DNA of 36,623 bases. Source: Branchiostoma floridae. Taxonomy: Eukaryota > Chordata > Leptocardii > Amphioxiformes > Branchiostomatidae. Below are positions 1 through 10,630 of this stretch, one piece after another. Position 1 is the first letter of the stretch. The number at the start of each line of letters is the position of its first letter. The notes below the pieces were generated by a model, which worked only from the letters and a program-made list of their open reading frames with translations, was not told the origin of the DNA and searched no databases. The DNA lies in the NCBI RefSeq assembly GCF_000003815.2, contig NC_049988.1:6375174-6411796 (forward strand), read 5' to 3'. The translations under genes were made by a program, and so were the position numbers.

Positions 1-1228
1 TGGGGGTAACCGCTAACCGCTAAGCGAACCCTTCGGTAACCGCAAAAAAGCGACCCCTTACGATTGGACTTCCAAAATTTCAGAAAAAATGTGCGTTACT
101 TTCAACACTTGAATATCATAGTAAGACACGCGGGCAAACGGTAGAAAATGATCTGAGGACCCAAAATTACTTTGGGACTTTTCTACAAACGAATGAAGGC
201 TCACCTGGGGGTAACCGCTAACCGCTAAGCGAACCCTTCGGTAACCGCAAAAAAGCGACCCCTTACGATTGGACTTCCAAAATTTCAGAAAAAATGTGCG
301 TTACTTTCAACACTTGAATATCATAGTAAGACACGCGGGCAACGGTAGAAAATGATCTGAGGACCCAAAATTACTTTGGGACTTTTCTACAAACGAATGA
401 AGGCTCACCTGGGGGTAACCGCTAAGCGAACCCTTCGGTAACCGCAAAAAAGCGACCCCTGACGATTGGACTTCCAAAATTTCAGAAAAAAATGTGCGTT
501 ACTTTCAACGCTTGAATATCATAGTAAGACACGCGGGCAAACGGTAGAAAATGATCTGAGGACCCAAAATTACTTTGGGACTTTTCTACAAACGAATGAA
601 GGCTCACCTGGGGGTAACCGCTAACCGCTAAGCGAACCCTTCGGTAACCGCAAAAAAGCGACCCCTGACGATTGGACTTCCAAAATTTCAGAAAAAAATG
701 TGCGTTACTTTCAACACTTGAATATCATAGTAAGACACGCGGGCAAACGGTAGAAAATGATCTAAGGACCCAAAATTACTTTGGGACTTTTCTACAAACG
801 AATGAAGGCTCACCTGGGGGTAACCGCTAACCGCTAAGCGAACCCTTCGGTAACCGCAAAAAAGCGACCCCTTACGATTGGACTTCCAAAATTTCAGACA
901 AAGTGTGCGTTACTTTCAACACTTGAATATCATAGTAAGACACGCGGGCAGACGGTAGAAAATGATTTGAGGACCCAAAATTACTTTGGGACTTTTTTAC
1001 AAACGAATGAAGGCTCACCTGGGGGTAACCGCTAACCGCTAAGTGAACCCTTTGGTAACCGCAAAAAGGTGAATCCTTACGATTGGAATTCCGGAATTAC
1101 AAAAAAAGTGTGCGTTACTTTCAACACTTGAATATCATAGTAAAACCCGTTGGCAGAAGGTAGAAAGTTATTTGAGTACCAAAAATTACTTTGTTAGCTT
1201 TCTACAAATAAAGGCTTACCTATAGCTG
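1..1228. repeat. Satellite array A, six ~205-bp units
   Basis: Units start at about 1, 206, 410, 609, 815 and 1020, with lengths 205, 204, 199, 206, 205 and 209. Each begins TGGGGGTAACCGCTAA and ends near GAATGAAGGCTCACC. Unit 3 lacks one 7-bp CTAACCG sub-repeat. Units 1-5 are nearly identical and unit 6 is clearly diverged, as expected at an array edge. The array runs off the left end of the window. No coding potential is visible. Confidence 0.95.
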
Positions 1229-1232
1229 TGGG

Positions 1233-1260
1233 GTAACCGCTAACGCTAATTAGCGGTTAC
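1233..1260. repeat. Inverted-repeat junction between arrays A and B
   Basis: GTAACCGCTAA (1233-1243) is followed after 6 bp by its exact reverse complement TTAGCGGTTAC (1250-1260). Array A carries the first orientation in every unit and array B the second, so this is where the motif flips strand. Confidence 0.8.
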
Positions 1261-1422
1261 GTTGCGGTTACCTAAGGGGACCCTATAATCGAGAATATCT
1301 CGGCAACAAGTTTATTCTTTTTATGTTGTTTGTGGATTTTAATTCCCTACCAAGGGACCTTTCCAACGATACCAAACTTAACCCACCGAAAGATCGTTTA
1401 AGATCGCGGAAACTCCGACTCC

Positions 1423-1836
1423 GACCTCGATATGAACTGAGGCGCAGAAAGCCGTATAAAGTGCCAGTCAGCCGTACTGAGAGACATAGGAACTCGTTTG
1501 TGGCGAGGGTAGCGAGATACTTACTAGACTTGGTCTGAGTCCCATGTCACTATGTGCAATATTGTCTGTTCCTATGTGCAATATCGTCCGCTTGCTGTAT
1601 GTGTACCTGTACTCAGTTGTTTTGTAATTGGTATGTACGTCGTTAAGAGATTTAAATTAATCGATACACGAAATGTTTTTGAAAAAATATTCTACCTATC
1701 TCCTGACTTTAATTGCCAATGTGTTAGAATAATTAATATGTTATTATTGATATGTAATGATTTCCTTGTACAATCGACACAATTCAGTCTGATTGACTGC
1801 TAAGTTGATTAAATAAAGTTTGATTTGATTTGATAT
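1423..1836 (+). mobile_element. LINE 3'-end fragment (RT C-terminus, 3'UTR, TTTGAT tail)
   Basis: A short frame up to a stop at 1536-1538 ends with KPYKVPVSRTERHRNSF and then RYLLDLV. This resembles the last ~35 residues of many CR1/jockey-like reverse transcriptases (pattern PYKVPV.RTER.R.SF). About 300 bp of AT-rich sequence follows, then AATAAAG and a (TTTGAT)n tail near 1812-1836. The upstream boundary is where satellite B sequence ends (about 1422; compare 2210-2226). It is 5' truncated and cannot be autonomous. Clade not determined. Confidence 0.65.
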
Positions 1837-1903
1837 ACGCGCGTAAGGGTTACTTAGCGGTTACGTAGCTTTTATCTAAGGGGACCCTATAATCGAGAAT
1901 ATC

Positions 1904-2038
1904 CTGACTTTAATTGCCAATGTGTTAGAATAATTAATATGTTATTATTGATATGTCATGATTTCCTTGTACAATCGACACAAGTCAGTCTGATTGACTG
2001 CTGAGTTGATTAAATAAAGTTTGATTTGATTTGATATA
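1904..2038 (+). mobile_element. Second, shorter copy of the same LINE 3' tail
   Basis: The sequence from CTGACTTTAATTGCC at 1904 to the TTTGAT tail repeats 1703-1836 with few changes. Both copies are followed by the same satellite B sequence (ATACGCGCG then AAG.GTTACTTAGCG). The tail therefore seems to have been amplified together with a satellite unit (spacing 201 bp) rather than inserted twice. Confidence 0.7.
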
Positions 2039-2360
2039 CGCGCGCAAGTGTTACTTAGCGATTACGTAGCCGTTATCTGAGGGGACCCTATAATCGAGAA
2101 TATCTCGGCAACAAAGTACAATCTTTTAATGCGGTTTGTGGATTACAATTCCCTACCAATGGACCTTTCCAACGATATCAAAGTTAACCCGCCGGAAGAT
2201 CGTATAAGATTGCGGAAACTCCGACGTATATACGAGCGTAAGGGTTACTTAACGGTTACCTAGCGGTTATCTAAGGGGACCCTATAATCGAGAATATCTC
2301 GGCAACAAAGTACAATCTTTTGATTAGGTTTGGGGATTACAATTCCCTACCAATTCCGAA

Positions 2361-3540
2361 ATTCTGCCCTTTTACCATATTTGGAGCGCAGACCCAGGAG
2401 CTAGGCGTGGCCTATTAACTACGAAGGCCCACGAGTACGAGTACAACGTTCACCTGAAGTTTCTTGCTATGTTGCTCTTGAGCATTAGCGATAATAACAG
2501 AGTTCAACTGCTTGCATTGAAATTCCATGGTACTAACTAGTAGATGAAGATGGAAATGATTAAGTTTATTGCGTAATAAGGCGTCTTTGGTTGCTATATA
2601 TATCAAACTTTACTCCTTTTTAACAAAAAGAAACATGCTTCGCCTTCCTATATTGTTTTCTGTGTATCAGAATTGCTCTAAGACCTATCTGAAGCCTTCG
2701 GATTGTTCTGACTTTTTCAGACAAGACTGAGACAGACTTGTCTGCACACACAGATAAACGCGAGACATACACATACACATACTGCTGATGACTTAGATTA
2801 CAACATCGTTCTACATTCAATTCTGAAACATCGGAGTATCGTCATGCAACCACTTTGAAACATCTACAATCGCAATGTCAAAAGTATGTCCAAGTTAATA
2901 AAACTGATTGTCATAACTTAGATCCCTCCACTGGAGGATTGTAAGGCGGGACACTTTTAAAGGGCGGGCGAAGTATTTCAGAAGGACTTGAAAATTGGTT
3001 CGCCCTCCTGAAATTCGCAGAAACGTTTCACAATCACTTCTGAAATATCTTGAATCGCAATGTAAAAACTCATGTAGAGATGTCTGAGTTAAGGAAAGTT
3101 GTTATGACGTATATCATTCCAGTTGAAAGATTGTGTGTGTGTGGGGGGGGGGGGGCAGTTTTCATGGGCGGAACAAATATTCTAGTAGGGCCGCGAAAAT
3201 TGTTCCACCCTCCTTAAGATCTGACTGAAATATTGGGGCGAACATGAAAATGTGGTGTAACATGACAGATGTAACCTTTATAAGGCAATCTGATAAACCA
3301 GTACAATGAATGTCTGATGCAACGTTAAATGCATTTTGCACAGATAACATTTAGATAGGGTAACGTAATATACTAGTCTATGTAAATCATGTGTTAAAAG
3401 CCCTCTCACAGAGATCGGGACTCATGTGCGTTGACAGAAATTCTAGGTAATATGTCAAAGGTAATTATAAAAGGCCGATAGAAAAAACAATCCTGGTATG
3501 TCTCGACCATTGTTCGATTTGCATAACAACGCCCAGACGG
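2361..3540. other. Non-coding stretch with a degenerate ~200-bp duplication
   Basis: No convincing exon is seen. About 2835-3010 and 3035-3215 resemble each other: shared AATCGCAATGT.AAAA, later GGGCGG..C.AA.TATT, then a C-rich CCCTCCT end. They look like an old tandem pair. A poly-G run lies near 3144-3156. Confidence 0.45.
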
Positions 3541-3544
3541 GTTT

Positions 3545-5584
3545 TGACTTCTTCGTCTTCGTCTTCGTCTTCGTCTTGTGTACCCTCTAAAAACCCCTGC
3601 TGGGGCGTCGCTGAGGGGGGGGGTGGCTTGCGGACTAGGGCAAGGCAGCCAAACCGGCCTTAAAGGCCTCGACTGACGGGGCCTGGGCAGTGTGCCCCGG
3701 CAGTCTGTTCCACTCGGCAACCGTCCGAGGGAAAAAAGAAAACTTAAAACAGTCTCTTTTAGCTGTGGTTAACTGATACTTAAACATGTGACTTCCTCTG
3801 GTTCTGCGTTGGGCAGGTTTAAGATACTGGGTTGGGGATATGTTGATGATGCCATTCACAATTTTGTAGAAAGTGATTAGACGTGCGTCTCTCCTTCTGT
3901 CAGCGAGGAGTGGCCATTGTAGGCTTGTGAGCATATCAGTTACACTACTGGTTCTGCGATAATCGTTGACGGTCACTCTTGCCGCTCTACGCTGCACTCT
4001 TTCTAGTGCCTGGGCCCCACTGATAGTATAGGGGTCCCACACTGCTGCGCTGTACTCCAAGTGCGGGCGCACCAACGCCTTATAGCATGTTGATTTGACC
4101 CGTGGTGGGCAGTGCTGTAAATTGCGGCGAATGACCGCCAGTATTCGATTCGCTTTACCAGTTGCGTACTTTATATGTGTGTCCCACTTCATGTCATGAG
4201 ATAGTTGGACACCAAGATATGGGTGAGTTTTGACACTTGTAAGGTTTTCTGAACAAAGAACATACTGAGAAATAATTGGTTTACGTTTGTGGGTTATATG
4301 AAGTGTGTGGCACTTAGATGGATTAAAGGACATCTGCCATTGGTTTTGCCAATGGGTCAGTGCGTCAAGGTCAGCTTGTAAGCCTTGTACGTCACTTGGG
4401 TGTTCAATAATACGGTAAAGCAGGCAATCGTCTGCAAACAAACGCACGTTGGACCCAACAATATCAGGTAAATCATTTATGTAAAGTAGGAACAAGAGGG
4501 GTCCCAGAACAGTTCCTTGGGGCACTCCCGACAAAACCTTTGTGGGTTTCGAGGACTCCCCATCAAGGACAACTGCCTGGGTCCTTTGTGTAAGGAAGGC
4601 TTGAAGCCAAGACAAAAGATTACCAGAGATGCCGTAGTGCTGGAGCTTACTCAGAAGGCGAATGTGGGGAACCATATCAAAAGCCTTGCTGAAATCGAGC
4701 ACTATGGCGTCAACCTGTTTTCCTTGGTCAAGGGCACTAGTCAGGTCGTGAGTCGTGACCAATAGCTGGCTTTCACAAGAGAGGCCTTTCCTAAAGCCAT
4801 GTTGGGCAGGGGACAATATATTGTATTTATCAAGGTGTTTCATCATATGACTATGAATAATATGCTCCAAAACTTTGCTACAGACTGATGTGAGTGAGAC
4901 AGGTCTATAGTTTGATGGTAAAGACCTGTCTCCCTTCTTGAAGATGGGTGAGATGTTGGCGGACCTCCAGTCTTCTGGTACATCGCCTGTAGCAAGGGAC
5001 TGTGCAAAAATGGTCTGCAGTACCGGTGCAATCTGTGTGGACACTGACTTCAGGAGTCTAGGATGAAGACCATCAGGGCCTGTAGCTTTGTTGGGATTAA
5101 GCTCTGAAAGTTGTTTAGCTACCCCTTCCACTGAGATGTGAAGTTGTGATATGGGGGGAGTCACAGGATTCCCAAGTGTTGGTCTGGTGTCCAGGTTCTC
5201 CTTTGTGAAGACCGAGCTGAACTGGTCTCCTAACGCTTCAGCCTTCTCCTTAGGGTCGGAGGTTAGTATACCCTGGTGCCTGATAGACGTTATGTTGGTA
5301 GAGTCCTGCTTTAGAGACTTAATGTAATTCCAGAAGGCCTTGGGGTTCTCCTGGATATTTTCCTCCAGGAAATCTGCTTTATACACACTGTGGGCTTTCC
5401 TTACTCTTTGTTTTACACCTTTTCTACAGGCTTTAAACTTGGACCACGCTTCTTCTGTGTTCGTTTTCCTGGCTTTAGTGTACAATTTGTCTCGTTTGCG
5501 CATGGCCCTTCTGATCTGGGGGGTTATCCATGGCTGGCTGTGTTGTTTTCTTGCTTTCTTTCGTGGGACTTCTTTTTCGAGGCG
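3545..5584 (-). mobile_element. CR1/jockey-like non-LTR retrotransposon, 5' truncated
   Basis: The element reads right to left. It holds an open RT frame, a short 3' UTR and a 3' terminal hexamer array, (GAAGAC)n on its own strand, at about 3547-3577. Simple-repeat 3' tails are usual for CR1/L2-type LINEs. No endonuclease domain is found upstream: the frame hits a stop at 5585-5587, and I recognise no LINE coding sequence beyond about 5640. This is the usual 5' truncation. No clear target-site duplication was identified. Confidence 0.85.
3635..5503 (-). CDS. Reverse transcriptase of the CR1/jockey-like LINE
   Basis: This 622-residue open frame has no internal stop and stays open for 27 more codons upstream of the first Met (to 5584). 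Those codons include QPWITPQIRR, a segment conserved in this RT family, so the Met is not the natural start. RT motif A is VLDFSKAFD (about residues 268-276), motif B is SGVPQGTVLGPLLF (about 325-338), and motif C is LFADD (355-359). The catalytic aspartates D270, D358 and D359 are present. The thumb and C-terminal region runs to the stop, with LEYSAAVWDPY and WNRLPG typical of the family. In an active element it would copy LINE RNA into target DNA by target-primed reverse transcription. No endonuclease domain accompanies it, so this copy is probably immobile. The intact frame suggests a fairly young insertion. Confidence 0.9.
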   Translation of the reverse strand: MRKRDKLYTKARKTNTEEAWSKFKACRKGVKQRVRKAHSVYKADFLEENIQENPKAFWNYIKSLKQDSTNITSIRHQGILTSDPKEKAEALGDQFSSVFTKENLDTRPTLGNPVTPPISQLHISVEGVAKQLSELNPNKATGPDGLHPRLLKSVSTQIAPVLQTIFAQSLATGDVPEDWRSANISPIFKKGDRSLPSNYRPVSLTSVCSKVLEHIIHSHMMKHLDKYNILSPAQHGFRKGLSCESQLLVTTHDLTSALDQGKQVDAIVLDFSKAFDMVPHIRLLSKLQHYGISGNLLSWLQAFLTQRTQAVVLDGESSKPTKVLSGVPQGTVLGPLLFLLYINDLPDIVGSNVRLFADDCLLYRIIEHPSDVQGLQADLDALTHWQNQWQMSFNPSKCHTLHITHKRKPIISQYVLCSENLTSVKTHPYLGVQLSHDMKWDTHIKYATGKANRILAVIRRNLQHCPPRVKSTCYKALVRPHLEYSAAVWDPYTISGAQALERVQRRAARVTVNDYRRTSSVTDMLTSLQWPLLADRRRDARLITFYKIVNGIINISPTQYLKPAQRRTRGSHMFKYQLTTAKRDCFKFSFFPRTVAEWNRLPGHTAQAPSVEAFKAGLAALP

Positions 5585-5708
5585 TTACCTTTGGCATATT
5601 AACCTAGAATTCCTGTCGCCGCGTCCTGATCTCTGTGAAAGGACCTATTATCAACGTCAACGTCAAGATGATTTTATTCATATTGATATCTAACAAATTG
5701 TAACCCAC

Positions 5709-5935
5709 CTTCACATTTGTGTAGCACCTGAGGCGGTCACATGAAGATTCTTCTTCAAATTCCCACTTGAAATAACGAAAATCCTGGTGACGGTACTTCG
5801 TGTCCAAATGTGAAAAAAGAAACCAAAATCCACAACAGGCGCTGCATTCGTCGACTGGAAGTGGTATCCAAGTACATAGGCTACACGTAGAGCAACTTGA
5901 TGCTACGCGACTTGTCGGTGGGTTTTGCAATTTGT
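5709..5935 (-). CDS. Possible internal exon, Cys-rich P2X7-C-terminus-like
   Basis: The stretch is open between a good acceptor (TTTTTTGCAG before 5935) and a donor (AAG|GTGGGT after 5709). It gives about 75 residues, entering after one base of a codon and leaving in phase 0. The product has CSTCSLCTWIPLPVDECSAC followed by C, then an aromatic stretch (FRYFKWEFEEE) and SCDRLRCY. The C..C..C....P....EC..CC spacing resembles the zinc-binding C-terminal domain of P2X7-like proteins, but this is from memory of the pattern only. No neighbouring exon was found. It could also be a chance open frame or part of a lineage-specific gene. Confidence 0.35.
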
Positions 5936-5989
5936 CTGCAAAAAAGCAGGTGTTTGGCAAAAGATTAATTAAAAAGTAATTTGATCTAC

Positions 5990-8049
5990 TCATTTAAATA
6001 TCAAGTTTTAATCCAATCTACTGACATTCATATCGTTCTACATTCTGAAAAATATATTTTTTTTAATTGCATGATAGTTATACATTCTACAGAATCTATT
6101 TGCTTATTTCGAAGCTGCTTTGAGCAATTTACGATGTATGGTTGACAACTTTTTAAATTCATTTTTGGAAACGACCGAAAATTGATGCTCTCGTGGATGT
6201 CATCCATATTATCAAATCAACATGGCCTAACGTAAGGTAGCTAACGCCTGGAACGAATGTGTTATGATCAAAGTTAATTGGCCATTTCTTCTTCTTCTTC
6301 CATGTATGTGTCCAACTTCATTTGGTGGAAGACTCAGGACACGGATTAGGACGAGGGTCTTTTGGCTTAAGACGCGGTGATCGCTTTTTGCTTTTGTTCG
6401 TTATGTTTGTGGGGGGGGGGGCGTTTGGCATAGCTCCTCAAGTGCAGGTGCGCTACAATTGGTATTTAACAAATTGTTACGAGGAAGCCACCCACCTCAA
6501 ATATTTCTGTAGCTCCCAGTGTAGCGGCCCGTCCCGCAATCTTCTGTAGAATATCCCGCGGAATTAACCCCATAAGACGAAAAACGAACAACGCATCCCA
6601 AATCCTTGACAAGCACCAGTGATTGACAATGTGTCTTCTTGCACGTGAAGTCTGATAATTTGATTATCAAACTGCAGCCAATCAGCGAAGAGGAACGCTC
6701 AGTAGCTTAGCCATGTTGAATATTAAAGACGTCTGCCATTGGTCATCGTTTAAGGTCTTTTCCTCTGTCATCCAATTAGATAGCGCGTTTTGATTAGCAT
6801 TAGTATCCCAAATCAAACGTGATTGGTTAAAAAAAAAGGTGCCGCGATTCTTTGGGATATTTCCATATGAAGCGCATGCATTAGAAACACCTTGCGCGCG
6901 TGCTGTCGACATGTCTGACAGTCTGAGTCTCTGAATTTACGAGACGGAAGTTGTTTTATCACTTACGGAAGTTGTTTTGTCACGTGAAGTATTTCTCGCC
7001 ACATGTCACGTGAGCAGAATGAACTTGTAAAAATTTTGAAAGGGAGTATTAAACCTTGTTTTCTATTTTTCCGGATAATTATATCGTCCTATACAAGTAC
7101 TCAATGATTCTCGCTTTTAGTGATTACTGCACAAATATGCGAAGTCATTGCTATCATTTTCGCGTGAGTGTTTTTTTTTGCGTTTGGTTGCTATTTTGGT
7201 ACTCTCCGAGCAGAGGTTCGGCCCCGTCTATTTATATTTCTAACCAGCGATGGTACAGCTGAAGACCTAGCAAGAGTACAGATTATCAAGTGGATTTTCC
7301 ACATCGGGTAGACATTGAAATACATCAGGGCTTAAATACAGAGAGCAGAGCAATAGAATAATAACATTGAAGCACTATGCTCATCATAATATCTTGTCGC
7401 CCGCTCAAGCACTATGCTGATCAATAGTAAAAATGTAACAACTTGCAAGGAGATACAAAGAGGTGTCCTTTCCTTGAGTTTGTATAAACTCAAATCCTGT
7501 AAAATCTAACTCATTACTATTATTCACAAGTGCGTTTTTTTTCCAAATCGGTGAAAAAGTCGATGGTACCATCAATACAGCAAGCCTTAACAGTGTCTGT
7601 TTAATGTCCTAACTTTCACACAAGTGGTTTATAAGTCATAACTCTGAAAGCAAGATGAATTAACATCCATCTGTACACTATACAAGCATTTGCATGTGTA
7701 GTATTATGATATGACCTTGACATTATCTTTCCTACAAGAACGTCAGAAATATATCTTCAGACATAAAGACTAGTAGCTATATGGTAACATGCAGCTTGCT
7801 ATTCTGTGTAACATTTGATACACGTATACGACTGCAGCGGTCTCGTATGGTCAATAATGCTTTAGATAAGAAAGTTTTTTTCAGAATTGGTAGACTTATG
7901 TTTGTTGTACACGTTCTTCCATGTACAGAAGCATTTGTTCGCCCAATTGGACATGTTTGGAGCGGTCTGGTCCCTGGGCAGAGTATACGTCATGCCCCGG
8001 CACTTCCTGTGTCCGACAGACCAGTGTTCTTTCTGTCAGTCACGGCTCT
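5990..8049. other. Intergenic or intronic stretch without a clear gene
   Basis: The open frames here (for example 6322-6549 and 7781-8056) are short and lack recognisable domains or good splice sites. A run of G lies near 6412-6421. The segment near 6213-6230 (ATCAAATCAACATGGCCTAA) recurs with one change near 30210-30230, which suggests a dispersed repeat end. Confidence 0.5.
6642..7012. promoter_or_regulatory. Cluster of CCAAT boxes and CACGTG E-boxes
   Basis: CCAAT occurs on either strand at about 6678, 6738, 6772 and 6822. CACGTG occurs at 6642, 6981 and 7007, two of them as CACGTGAAGT. The density is higher than in surrounding DNA. The cluster lies about 0.8-1.1 kb upstream, in the minus sense, of the possible exon at 5709-5935, so it could be a minus-strand promoter. 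No TATA box or start site was identified. Confidence 0.25.
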
Positions 8050-9891
8050 CGGTTAAGGATAGCGGTTAGGACAAGAGTGCAAACGATCAGGAATATATCG
8101 ATAACAAAACATCCGATTAAAAAGCGGTTTGCATCTTTCAATTAGGCACTAAGAGACCTTTCTAATGATATCAAGTTTGCCGGGCCGGAACTTGAACCCT
8201 TAGCTTGAACCACAGAATAAAGGTATCGACGCCCCTACCCCTGGCTCTCAGCGTATGAACGCGCGTAGGTGCTAGTTAGCGGTTAGTTAATGGGGCCTAT
8301 ACTCGAGAATTTAAACTCTATGCTACAATCACAGTCTTAAGTCATCACCCTACCCGGTGCCATGACAGGCGGTGTTTCAAAACAAGGAGCTAGCGGTTGC
8401 GCCTAAACAGGGTCCGTATACTCAAGAATATATCGGAAAGGAAGTATCCAAACATTTTGCTGTTTTCATCCTTCAAGTCCTTACTAAGGGACCTTTCCAA
8501 CCATACCAAGTTTGCCAGGCCGAAACTTAAACCCTAAGTTTTAATCGCGACATTAAGTCATCACCTTACCCGGTGCCGTGACAGGCGGTGCGTCAAAAAA
8601 AGAGCTAGCGGTTGCGCCCAAAGAGGGTCCATATATTCAAGAATATCTCAGGAAGGAAGTGTCCGAACATTTTGCGGTTTTCATCTTTCAATTCCCCACT
8701 AAGTGACCTTTCCAACCATACCAAGTGTGCCCGGCCTGAACTTAAACTCTAAGCTACAATCGCAGTTTTAAGTCACCACCCTACCCGGTGCCAAGACAGG
8801 CGGTGTTTCAAAAAAAGGAGCTAGCGGTCGCGCCCAAACAGGGTTCGTATACTCAAGAATATCTCGAGAAGAAAGTATCCGAACATTTTGCGGTTTTCAT
8901 CTTTCAGTTTCTCACTAAAGGACACTTCCAACCATACCAAGTGTGCCCGGCCTGAACTTAAAGCCTAACTTTTAATCGCGTTCTTAAGGTATCATCCCAC
9001 CCATGGCTTACGGCTATTACGGCTAAGTCTAGCGGTTAGGACACGACTTGAGTCTACACGATCAAGAATATCTCGACAAGGAAGTATCAGAGTATTTTGC
9101 GGTTTTCATCTTTCAATTTCCCACTAAGTGACCTTTCCAACCATACCAAGTGTGCCCGGCCTGAACTTAAAGCCTAACTTTTAATCGCGTTCTTAAGGTA
9201 TCATCCCACCCATGGCTTACGGCTATTGCGGCTAAGTCTAGCGGTTAGGACACGACTTGAGTCTACACGATCAAGAATATCTCGACAAGGAAGTATCAGA
9301 ATATTTTGCGGTTTTCATCTTTCAATTTCCCACTAAGTGACCTTTCCAACCATACCAAGTGTGCCCGGCCTGAACTTAAAGCCTAACTTTTAATCGCGTT
9401 CTTAAGGTATCATCCCACCCATGGCTTACGGCTATTATTACGGCTAAGTCTAGCGGTTAGGACACGACTTGAGTCTACACGATCAAGAATGTCTCGACAA
9501 GGAAGTATCAGAGTATTTTGCGGTTTTCATCTTTCAATTCCCCACTAAGTGACCTTTCTAACCATACCAAGTGTGCCCGGCATGAACTTAAAGCCTAACT
9601 TTTAATCGCGTTCTTAAGGTATCATCCCACCCATGGCTTACGGCTATTACGGCTAAGTCTAGCGGTTAGGACACGACTTGAGTCTACACGATCAAGAATA
9701 TCTCGACAAGGAAGTATCAGAATATTTTGCGGTTTTCATCCTACAATTTCCAACTAAGTGACCTTTCCAACCATACCAAGTGTGCCCGGCCTGAACTTCA
9801 AGCCTAACTTTTAATCGCGTTCTTAAGGTATCATCCCACCCACAGCTTACGGCTATTACGACTAAGTCTAGCGGTTAGGACACGACTGAGT
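8050..9891. repeat. Satellite array B', ~209-bp units
   Basis: AGCGGTTAGG or close variants recur at about 8061, 8278 (shortened unit), 8392, 8607, 8823, 9031, 9240, 9452, 9661 and 9870. The last five are spaced 209, 212, 209 and 209 bp. Each unit holds AGAATATCTCGACAAGGAAG, TTTTGCGGTTTTCATC and CCACTAAGTGACCTTTCCAA. Units become more uniform to the right. The array runs into a 100-N gap, so its true length is unknown. It shares its core with array B at 1229-2360. Confidence 0.93.
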
Positions 9892-9991
9892 NNNNNNNNN
9901 NNNNNNNNNNNNNNNNNNNNNNNNNNNNNNNNNNNNNNNNNNNNNNNNNNNNNNNNNNNNNNNNNNNNNNNNNNNNNNNNNNNNNNNNNNN
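9892..9991. other. Assembly gap of exactly 100 N
   Basis: A run of 100 N interrupts satellite array B'. A round 100 is the usual placeholder for a join of unknown size. The sequence to its right is not satellite. Confidence 0.98.
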
Positions 9992-10630
9992 GGTGATGAT
10001 TCAATTACTCTGAGCACGTGATTTGGAGACACGTGACTCGAGTAACGAATCATAGATGCCTGGCAGGCGATATCGACCCCCGTCTTTGTTCAGTGTCGGC
10101 TGGTGTTTCTGTAACTATATTTGTAAATCAATCAAATCAAATCAAATCAAACCATAACGTTATATATGTGAATGTGTGCAAGACGTTTGTTAGGCTAAAC
10201 CATGTGAAGGTACACATTGTCTACTGGCTGTATGAAGCATTCGCCTACCAATTCATTGAGGTATGCTACGGTCCCAATTGAGAACGTGCTCCACCGGGTA
10301 TAGTCTTTTTCTGGCTAACGTGACCCTAAGTGGCGCCGTGGGCCAAACTACTTCTACCGGGCCATTTTGGGCCATGGCCGGGCCCCTGGATGTTTTGACA
10401 CCCGCAGATAAAATCAACCCGGGACCTGGCGAAAAATAGGCGCCATCCTACCCATGAAAACAGCAAGGTACCCGGAGTATCGGACATTCCACCGGGACAA
10501 ATTTGTGGCTTCGGAGCCCGACCGGGCTTCTTCAACTCCTACGAGCACCGGTGCGTAGGGGGCGTAACATTTCAAATGTTACATTTAGCTTCTAGTCTAA
10601 CATATTCCTTTCTTCCTTCCCTACCTATAG
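9992..10630. other. Upstream intron or flank of the GST-omega exon
   Basis: No exon was found. It holds a short (ATCAA)n run at 10126-10151 preceded by TGTAACTATATTTGTAA, which resembles a LINE 3' tail on the plus strand. A GC-rich segment of unknown origin lies at about 10321-10565. The preceding GST-omega exon, which should carry the catalytic Cys (CPYAQR-type motif), is not present here. Confidence 0.45.

Larger units (their letters stand above)
1229..2360. repeat. Satellite family B with inserted LINE tails
   Basis: The recurring core is AGCGGTTAC, then GGGGACCCTATAATCGAGAA, then TATCTCGGCAACAA, then a TTCCCTACCAA...GGACCTTTCCAACGATA block. GGGGACCC recurs at about 1276, 1880, 2081 and 2275; the last two spacings are 201 and 194 bp. 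The first spacing is enlarged by a LINE 3' fragment. The core contains the short palindrome CGAGAATATCTCG. The same core, diverged, makes up the array at 8050-9891. Confidence 0.85.

Noticed and set aside
3406-3720. Arg-rich minus-strand open frame
   Set aside because: The Arg run is only the LINE's hexamer tail read in another frame.
4517-5693. Plus-strand open frames over the first LINE
   Set aside because: They lie antisense to a 650-codon reverse transcriptase with conserved motifs.
6682-6912. 76-residue minus-strand open frame
   Set aside because: It lies within the CCAAT-rich segment, has no recognisable motif, and seems to be chance.
7781-8056. 91-residue plus-strand open frame
   Set aside because: No domain, no splice context, no coding bias. 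It runs into satellite DNA.
8050-9891. CRISPR-like array
   Set aside because: Units are ~209 bp and similar over their full length, with no short repeat and unique spacer pattern. It is a eukaryotic satellite.
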